This document shows positions 30,952-35,492 of a stretch of DNA of 35,492 nucleotides, in pieces (the stretch's first letter is position 1; every line of letters begins with the position of its first letter). Below the pieces are notes generated by a model. It was not told the DNA's origin and ran no database searches. It saw nothing but the letters and a program-made list of their open reading frames with translations. Source of the stretch: Deltaproteobacteria bacterium (lineage in GTDB: Bacteria; Desulfobacterota; Syntrophia; Syntrophales; UBA2210); the NCBI GenBank assembly GCA_019314085.1, contig JAFCZZ010000005.1, positions 1 to 35,492 of the forward strand, in the 5' to 3' direction. The position numbers and the translations under genes were made by a program.

Positions 30952-32284
30952 GGAGCAGCACCGCCTTCTGACCGGTCAGTTCCTCCCAGCGCTGAACAAT
31001 GACGTCGCAATATTTCTCGTCCAGTTCCATCATGTAGCAGGTCCGACCTGTTTTCTCTGCTGCAATCAGGGTGGTGCCCGAGCCACCAAAAAAGTCAACG
31101 ACTATCTGGCCGTATTTAGAGGAGTTCTTTATTGCTCGTTCAACCAGTGCGACCGGCTTCTGTGTGGGATGTACATATTTAACTTCCCGACTGAAATCCC
31201 AAATCGTAGTTAGAGCAGGATCGTCAATCTCAATGTTGGTGACCGCCGGCACCTCGGCAAAATAGGTTTTCTCCCCGTCAAAAAACTTGAGCACTAGGCC
31301 GTCTTTGGTCTTTTCAACCTGGAATGACGGGTCATTTTCATTCCAAACCGTGGTCTGGCGGCGATTGCCGTAAAAGTTAATAGGCTTCCCGGCCTTGCCC
31401 GCGTATAAAATTGGCTCATGGCGCCACTTGTAATTTGCAAACCCAAATGATGATACCGTTTTAACCCAAATAATCTGCGCCCGAACTTCCAGGCCTGCCT
31501 TATTCATGGCCTGTTCAAAGGCAATATGTTCCCTGGATGCATAGCAAACATAGAAGGCAGCCCGATCGCTGGTAACCAGTGCATAATTTGCAAAAGCCCG
31601 CTCCAACAGCTCCCTAAATTGCTCCGGAGATAAGCTATCATTCTTGATGCCTTTACCTTTGCTGTCTTTATAAGCCACGTTATAGGGAGGGTCAGTGAAC
31701 ACCATATCAGCGACGCCCCCCCCCATGAGTTTTTTAACGTCCTCAAAAGACGTGGCGTCACCGCACATTAACCGATGCTGACCCAGGGCATATATCATAC
31801 CTTTTTTGGTCACCGGTTCCACTATTGCCTCGGCCGCTGCGTCAGCGTCAAATTCATCAGGATCCGCTTTTTTCTCAACGTGGAACTGAGTCATTAGGTC
31901 CTCAATTTCGGCTTCGGTAAAACCGGTTAGCTCGATGTCAAAGACCCCAGTATCCAGTTCCTCCAAGAGGTCCTTCAATTTCTCGTTATCCCAATCACCC
32001 GAGATTTTGTTAAGGGCGATGTTCAGGGCCCGCTCCCGCTGGTCGTCCAGGTTAACGACAGAGACCTGGACCTCCTTCGCCCCCTGGGCCAGCAAGATTT
32101 TCAATCGCTGGTGGCCACCCACAAGGTTCCCGGTTCGCTCATTCCAGACCAAGGGCTCAACTAAACCGAATTCCTCGATGGACCGGCGCAGCTTCTCATA
32201 CTCTGGATCGCCTGGTTTAAGGTCTTTCCTCGGGTTGTAGGGAGCCGGGTTGATCAACTCCACAGGCACAGTCCTTATTTCCAT
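30935..32284 (-). CDS. ParB-like nuclease domain fused to DNA methyltransferase
   Basis: 449 residues from ATG 32284, seven bases after GGAGGTG. Residues 1-110 are a ParB/Srx-like domain (VELINPAPYNPRKDLKPGDP, then LVGGHQRLKILLAQGAKEVQ). The rest is an N6-adenine/N4-cytosine methyltransferase with catalytic DPPY near residue 197 and the SAM-binding FFGGSGTTLIAAEKTGR near 397, the order of the beta class. Such fusions are common in phages, where they may mark phage DNA against restriction or regulate packaging. No restriction enzyme gene is nearby, so it acts alone. Confidence 0.92.
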   Translation of the reverse strand: MEIRTVPVELINPAPYNPRKDLKPGDPEYEKLRRSIEEFGLVEPLVWNERTGNLVGGHQRLKILLAQGAKEVQVSVVNLDDQRERALNIALNKISGDWDNEKLKDLLEELDTGVFDIELTGFTEAEIEDLMTQFHVEKKADPDEFDADAAAEAIVEPVTKKGMIYALGQHRLMCGDATSFEDVKKLMGGGVADMVFTDPPYNVAYKDSKGKGIKNDSLSPEQFRELLERAFANYALVTSDRAAFYVCYASREHIAFEQAMNKAGLEVRAQIIWVKTVSSFGFANYKWRHEPILYAGKAGKPINFYGNRRQTTVWNENDPSFQVEKTKDGLVLKFFDGEKTYFAEVPAVTNIEIDDPALTTIWDFSREVKYVHPTQKPVALVERAIKNSSKYGQIVVDFFGGSGTTLIAAEKTGRTCYMMELDEKYCDVIVQRWEELTGQKAVLLHDPAA

Positions 32285-32813
32285 CCCCGAACACCTCCTC
32301 CCGAGCAGTAGATGCAGCAGCAATTTCCCCTTCACTTTTATGTTTCAGCTGTATGGCACGACGTTTTGATATTTTGACTTTTGCCCGCTTTACATAGCTT
32401 TGAACCGTTGCACGCTTAACGCCCATCATTTTGGCGACCTCCCCATAGGAAAGGCCTTCACCAACAACCATCAGATATGCCTCCTTTTCCTGGGGGCTTA
32501 ATATATCTAGTGCCGCGAGTATTTTCCGACGCACCTGCTCGACGGGTAGTAGTGGAGGAGGGGGAGGGGATGAAAACCAGACCAGTACCTTCTGTGGGTC
32601 CACCGGAATAGTCCGCCGGTATGGTCCGGTGCTTTGCGGCGGCGGGAATCCAGTAACCATGTACTCGATAGTCCACTGGAGGTCTTGTTCCATCCCGTAG
32701 AGTATCTTCAGATCAGCCTCCCGCCCGTTAGCCCTGGCCTGACGGATCAGTTTCCTGACTGTAGCCAAGGACTTACAATATTCGTCCAGCAGGTCACGCA
32801 TATCCTCGCGCAC
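32217..32813 (-). CDS. ArpU-like late-gene regulator with sigma-70 region 4 HTH
   Basis: 198 residues from GTG 32813, with GGGGGTGG (32821-32828) well spaced. The N-terminal half is helical (MRDLLDEYCKSLATVRKLIR), with a Pro-rich linker (SSPPPPPLLP). The second half carries a sigma-region-4-like helix-turn-helix (LDILSPQEKEAYLMVVGEGL, then SYGEVAKMMGVKRATVQSYV). Proteins of the ArpU/RinA type sit immediately before terminase genes and activate late transcription. It is the first gene after the early terminator and overlaps the methyltransferase by 68 bases. Confidence 0.8.
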   Translation of the reverse strand: MREDMRDLLDEYCKSLATVRKLIRQARANGREADLKILYGMEQDLQWTIEYMVTGFPPPQSTGPYRRTIPVDPQKVLVWFSSPPPPPLLPVEQVRRKILAALDILSPQEKEAYLMVVGEGLSYGEVAKMMGVKRATVQSYVKRAKVKISKRRAIQLKHKSEGEIAAASTAREEVFGDGNKDCACGVDQPGSLQPEERP

Positions 32814-32838
32814 ATTTTCCACCCCCTAATGATCAAGT

Positions 32839-32882
32839 AAAAAGGCCGACACCACTGGTGCTTTCCACCAGTAGCATCGGCC
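32839..32882 (-). terminator. Intrinsic terminator between early and late operons
   Basis: Outer stem GGCCGA/TCGGCC (32844-32849 with 32877-32882) and inner stem ACTGGTG/CACCAGT (32854-32860 with 32866-32872) form a hairpin, followed on the minus strand by TTTTT (32839-32843). It lies behind the DUF2292-like gene and ends the early transcript. Only about 10 bases separate it from the ribosome binding site of the late regulator. Confidence 0.85.
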
Positions 32883-32907
32883 TCCCGATATACGGGTCAG
32901 CCATGCG

Positions 32908-33078
32908 TTACTTGGCTGTTGTTGTTTTTTCCTTTCTGCTCGCCACCCATCCGTCCTGGACCTCTACCCGAACCAGTTTCCCGTCCTGTATTACGAAAGT
33001 AACTTTACCATAGGTGACGACGTCCATTTTCTCCGGCCTGGACTTGGCCTCTGCGACAATTTGTTCACTTACCCGCAT
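32908..33078 (-). CDS. Small DUF2292-like protein
   Basis: 56 residues from ATG 33078, with GGAAGGAGTGA upstream. The core (DVVTYGKVTFVIQDGKLVRV) resembles the small DUF2292/YezG-like family, in which a short beta hairpin follows a helix. The C terminus is Lys/Thr-rich. It is the last gene of the early operon. Function unknown. Confidence 0.75.
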   Translation of the reverse strand: MRVSEQIVAEAKSRPEKMDVVTYGKVTFVIQDGKLVRVEVQDGWVASRKEKTTTAK

Positions 33079-33082
33079 GGCT

Positions 33083-33481
33083 TCACTCCTTCCACTCAGT
33101 AATCCAAACCTCTGTCCTTGGCGCCTGTCTGTCCACCCGGAATTCCGGCTGTGGAAGGCGAAGGACCCCGGCATTGTCGTCAGAAATAATTCCGGCTTTC
33201 CGCAAGCCGTCTAAAATAAACTTCCCGGCGTAGTTGTCCGGGTCCCGGCGCCTCTGGTCCTTAAAGTAATAAACCAAACGGACCTCGGCCCGCTCAATTT
33301 TTGGTATATTGGCCGCTAAAGCCAGCAGCCGCAGATTATTTGTCATTTCTTCAACTGCCCGGTGTCGCACCCTCCAGTGCTTCCGTGACCACTCATTCAA
33401 ACTCGGCGGCAGTGTAGGTATGCAAATCCAGACGGAAGGGGGAGAAGTGGACTCCACCCGAGCATCCCATTTCACACCCAT
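33083..33481 (-). CDS. rusA: RusA-like Holliday junction resolvase
   Basis: 132 residues from ATG 33481 (GTG 33484 possible). The RusA signature is clear: WSRKHWRVRHRAVEEMTNNL near the N terminus and RRRDPDNYAGKFILDGLRKA followed by IISDDNAGV, with the metal-binding Asp residues. RusA cuts branched DNA before packaging. It overlaps the metallopeptidase stop by one base and sits in the early operon. Confidence 0.92.
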   Translation of the reverse strand: MGVKWDARVESTSPPSVWICIPTLPPSLNEWSRKHWRVRHRAVEEMTNNLRLLALAANIPKIERAEVRLVYYFKDQRRRDPDNYAGKFILDGLRKAGIISDDNAGVLRLPQPEFRVDRQAPRTEVWITEWKE

Positions 33482-33969
33482 CACTGTGTATTACCTTCCG
33501 TGCCCGTCGGCAGGAACTCCGCCTGGTCGAATATCGTCAGCTGCTCATGTTCCTGCGCGGCTTTATGTAGCTTCTTAAGCGATGGCCGCCACAAACCATG
33601 CCGCCGAATTACCCCGATAAAGTCCTCAACATCGTGTCCCTGGATGTACCAGGTTGGGTTCCCATTGGGATCGTCGTCACCGCGACAGCAGTGGGAGAGT
33701 TCATGGTCCACCAGCGCGATGCGCTCCTCATTAGTCAGTTGGCTCCAAACATCCCGGTGAATAGTTATCACGAAATCCAGCCCAGTCAAAAAAGCCTGCT
33801 GGCCGGTTATCCTTTGGGCTTTGCCCCATGTTTCCCGTTTCTGGGTTGACCAGTTACCGGTCCTGAACAGGTACTTAATCTTGGCCTCCGCTAGGTGGCT
33901 ATGGATTGTGTTGATCAGGTGCCTGGCCACCTCTTCAACCTCTGGGGCGTCGAAATATTCAGTTGCCAT
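33481..33969 (-). CDS. Phage zinc metallopeptidase-like protein
   Basis: 162 residues from ATG 33969, behind AAAGGAGG. It carries a complete HExxH zinc motif in ALVDHELSHCCRG (about residues 95-107), with a preceding strand LDFVITIHRDVWSQLTNEER, matching the family of putative phage metallopeptidases. The substrate is unknown. It overlaps the small gene upstream by 11 bases. Confidence 0.85.
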   Translation of the reverse strand: MATEYFDAPEVEEVARHLINTIHSHLAEAKIKYLFRTGNWSTQKRETWGKAQRITGQQAFLTGLDFVITIHRDVWSQLTNEERIALVDHELSHCCRGDDDPNGNPTWYIQGHDVEDFIGVIRRHGLWRPSLKKLHKAAQEHEQLTIFDQAEFLPTGTEGNTQ

Positions 33970-34195
33970 ATTTGGTTCCTCCTTTCTGGTCACCAGAGCA
34001 CCGCCTCGGCTCCCCGAACAGCGGGCGGTACCAGGTGACCTTTCCTGTTTTAATATCCACGCTTAAAATTGGCGGCTTAAATTGCCACTCCATATCACTT
34101 AAAGCCTTGCGCTGCTCTCGCGCGTCCTTTTCGGCCGACGTCGGCATCGGCCGCGGCGGGAATGGATCTCTTTTCTTTCTTCCCTTGGTCAACAT
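33959..34195 (-). CDS. Small hypothetical protein
   Basis: 78 residues, ATG 34195 with GGAGGTAG five bases upstream. The N terminus is basic and Pro-rich (KGRKKRDPFPPRPMPTS). The middle reads LSVDIKTGKVTWYRPLFGEP. No family was recognised. Its first 100 bases lie inside the preceding gene in another frame, an unusually long overlap, but both genes have good ribosome binding sites. Confidence 0.65.
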   Translation of the reverse strand: MLTKGRKKRDPFPPRPMPTSAEKDAREQRKALSDMEWQFKPPILSVDIKTGKVTWYRPLFGEPRRCSGDQKGGTKYGN

Positions 34196-34367
34196 TCACT
34201 ACCTCCGCCCATATTACCAGGCGGCCCACGTTAAAATCGTCTCTTGCCTCGCCTCTCCTGGGATAGCCCACTATGACTTTCAAGTTTTTTCTGGCTTCCC
34301 GTTCTGCCGCCCGCCGTTTACGTTCCTCTTTGGCCTTGCGCCCCGGCCGCTTATGTTGCGCTGCCAT
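34095..34367 (-). CDS. Small basic hypothetical protein
   Basis: 90 residues from ATG 34367, behind GGAGGCGGTGAT. The N terminus is very basic (HKRPGRKAKEERKRRAAERE), suggesting nucleic acid binding. The middle has VIVGYPRRGEARDDFNVGRL. Its last 101 bases are shared with the next gene in another frame. No family was recognised. Confidence 0.65.
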   Translation of the reverse strand: MAAQHKRPGRKAKEERKRRAAEREARKNLKVIVGYPRRGEARDDFNVGRLVIWAEVVNVDQGKKEKRSIPAAADADVGRKGRARAAQGFK

Positions 34368-34369
34368 TA

Positions 34370-34786
34370 TCACCGCCTCCTGGGTTCATACTCGATAACC
34401 CCAATGGTGCACAGGCCTACCTCGCGCACAACCTGGGCGATGGTCTCAAGCGGAATTCCTTTCACGCAGTCATCCATGGCCTTGTAGAGGAAGGTCAAGG
34501 AGGTCTTGGCCCACTTGATGCGTTCCCGTGGCCGATTATGCTTTTCCCAGTTATCAATGACCTCCTCGAGCTTGCCGGCCATAGCCGCCAATATCATGAA
34601 TTCCTCCCGCTCAGCCCGGTTCATATAATCCTTGCGGACCTCCTGTCTGGTCTGCTTTTGCTTTGGTGGCCTGTTTTTCTTTTCGTTCCGTTTTTGGGTT
34701 ATAATCTTTTCCAGCTGCTCAAGGCTCGTCGGGCCTTCGAGAGCTATCTCATTCCTGGCTTCTAATATCTCGCGGATAGTTGCCAT
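34370..34786 (-). CDS. Hypothetical early protein, helical
   Basis: 138 residues, ATG 34786 behind GGGGGTGATC. Helical and charged (LEQLEKIITQKRNEKKNRPP, then NRAEREEFMILAAMAGKLEE, then KWAKTSLTFLYKAMDDCVKG). No named family. It lies between the deoxyribosyltransferase-like gene and the small basic gene in the early operon. Confidence 0.75.
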   Translation of the reverse strand: MATIREILEARNEIALEGPTSLEQLEKIITQKRNEKKNRPPKQKQTRQEVRKDYMNRAEREEFMILAAMAGKLEEVIDNWEKHNRPRERIKWAKTSLTFLYKAMDDCVKGIPLETIAQVVREVGLCTIGVIEYEPRRR

Positions 34787-35180
34787 TCACGATCACCCCC
34801 AGGGCCTCATCGAGGGTGTCATATATGGCTGAGGTATGATATAGCAGAAAGTAACTCGCGCGGTTAACCGTGCCCCAGCAGATGATTGGCTTTCCTTGTT
34901 CCCAGGCCCGGCGGATTTCAATCGCCGTCCCGATGTAGGCGTGACCCGGGGTATTCATCTCGACCAACAGGATATCGGCCCGGTCCACGTTAGTCAAGTC
35001 GGCCTCGACAATCTCCCGCGGGTCATAGGTTGCCGTCAAATCCTTACCCCAGGTAGGGTCAATCACCTCAAAACCCTCCCGTTGTAACGCCTCGGTTGCC
35101 CGCCGGCGCCACCTCGTTACAGCTTCAGCTGGTTGTCCGTCTATCGCGCCAGCCAGATAAACCTTTGGCCGCTTGCTCAC
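34749..35180 (-). CDS. Nucleoside 2-deoxyribosyltransferase-like protein
   Basis: 143 residues from GTG 35180, six bases after AGGAGGTGG. Pattern: VYLAGAIDGQPAEAVTRWRR at the N terminus, then IVEADLTNVDRADILLVEMN, then GTAIEIRRAWEQGKPIICWG. This matches the nucleoside deoxyribosyltransferase fold (the D residue in the ADL region, and the GTA-IEI helix). In phages such proteins may modify nucleotide pools or act on DNA bases or NAD-like substrates. The frame extends upstream but without a binding site. Confidence 0.85.
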   Translation of the reverse strand: MSKRPKVYLAGAIDGQPAEAVTRWRRRATEALQREGFEVIDPTWGKDLTATYDPREIVEADLTNVDRADILLVEMNTPGHAYIGTAIEIRRAWEQGKPIICWGTVNRASYFLLYHTSAIYDTLDEALGVIVNGNYPRDIRSQE

Positions 35181-35361
35181 GTTTGACCACCTCCTGCAGT
35201 GCAAAATACCGAAACCGCCCCTGGCCGCCGCGCCATTCCGTGGGGCAAATGACCATACACCCCTCCAGGGCATCGTCGTCTAGGTAAAAAACATCAGGGT
35301 TGACGTGCCTCTGTCCACATACCGGGCAAACCTCGATAACTCCGACCATCTTGGTGATCAT
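35125..35361 (-). CDS. Small Cys-containing hypothetical protein
   Basis: 78 residues from ATG 35361, with GGAAGGATG upstream. One CxxC pair (VCPVCGQRH) near the N terminus and a later Cys pair (GCMVICPTEW) could bind zinc. It overlaps the deoxyribosyltransferase-like gene by 56 bases. Function unknown. Confidence 0.7.
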   Translation of the reverse strand: MITKMVGVIEVCPVCGQRHVNPDVFYLDDDALEGCMVICPTEWRGGQGRFRYFALQEVVKREQAAKGLSGWRDRRTTS

Positions 35362-35492
35362 GGCCCATCCTTCCCAGAAACGACCCACAGGCGGTCATCG
35401 CCCAGGCCGAGATATCGTCCACGGTCTTGCCCGATAGTGATAACCTCCAGCATGCGGCGTGTTAGGGTTGCATCCCTGATGGTCTCGTCCCA
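35358..35492 (-). CDS. Partial gene, C-terminal end only, unknown product
   Basis: The minus-strand frame is open from the window edge to TGA at 35358-35360, which overlaps the next ATG (ATGA). The visible 44 residues read WDETIRDATLTRRMLEVITI, then a basic and Gly-rich end (LGLGDDRLWVVSGKDGP). It is the preceding gene of the early operon and was not recognised. Confidence 0.65.
   Translation of the reverse strand, partial: WDETIRDATLTRRMLEVITIGQDRGRYLGLGDDRLWVVSGKDGP

Noticed and set aside
1..35492. CRISPR arrays, tRNA or rRNA genes, insertion sequences
   Set aside because: No regularly spaced direct repeats, cloverleaf-like tRNA segments or transposase genes were seen on reading the window. 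The only long direct repeat is the DGR TR/VR pair.

Overview
The window is a continuous stretch of a temperate, contractile-tailed phage (myovirus) of a Firmicute. The strong AGGAGGTG ribosome binding sites, the PBSX/Xkd-type tail gene order, the Cro/repressor/ImmA control region and the large serine integrase all point to a clostridial host. The fairly GC-rich coding sequence would fit a Desulfotomaculum/Moorella-like lineage, but the sequence does not prove the host. Nothing in the window looks like ordinary chromosome.

Layout. Positions 1-1029 (minus strand) hold the Cro side of the lysogeny switch, including an HNH/XRE/ORF6C gene broken at an A8 tract. Positions 1030-1189 are a divergent promoter region with four operator-like dyads. 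Positions 1190-4677 (plus strand) are the lysogeny operon: repressor, ImmA-like protease, an unknown protein and a large serine integrase with two extra XRE domains. A terminator at 4691-4720 separates this from the long minus-strand late operon, which reads leftward from about 32813: late regulator (ArpU-like), ParB-methyltransferase, terminase subunits, portal/MuF fusion, protease/scaffold, capsid, connectors, sheath, tube, tail chaperone with a programmed -1 frameshift, tape measure, a membrane moron, baseplate (XkdP-XkdU), fibre genes, a diversity-generating retroelement, holins and endolysin. Positions 32908-35492 are the end of the early operon (RusA resolvase, phage metallopeptidase, nucleoside deoxyribosyltransferase-like protein and small unknowns), closed by a terminator at 32839-32882.

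The most striking element is a complete diversity-generating retroelement (DGR) at 6552-9941, in the same order as the Bordetella phage BPP-1 cassette: target gene with variable repeat (VR), DNA hairpin, avd, template repeat (TR), reverse transcriptase. VR and TR align over 119 bp without gaps and differ at 14 positions. All 14 are adenines in the TR coding strand. They recode nine Asn codons in the C-type-lectin-like tip of a tail protein. This is the signature of adenine-specific mutagenic homing, so the phage probably diversifies its receptor-binding protein.

The genes fit one life cycle. The switch region chooses between lysogeny (repressor plus integrase) and lytic growth. Lytic transcription runs through early genes, then by read-through or a late regulator into packaging, head, tail, DGR and lysis. 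The integrase converges on the endolysin with only 62 bp between them. This suggests that the sequence represents a circular or packaged phage genome, or a prophage whose ends lie outside the window.
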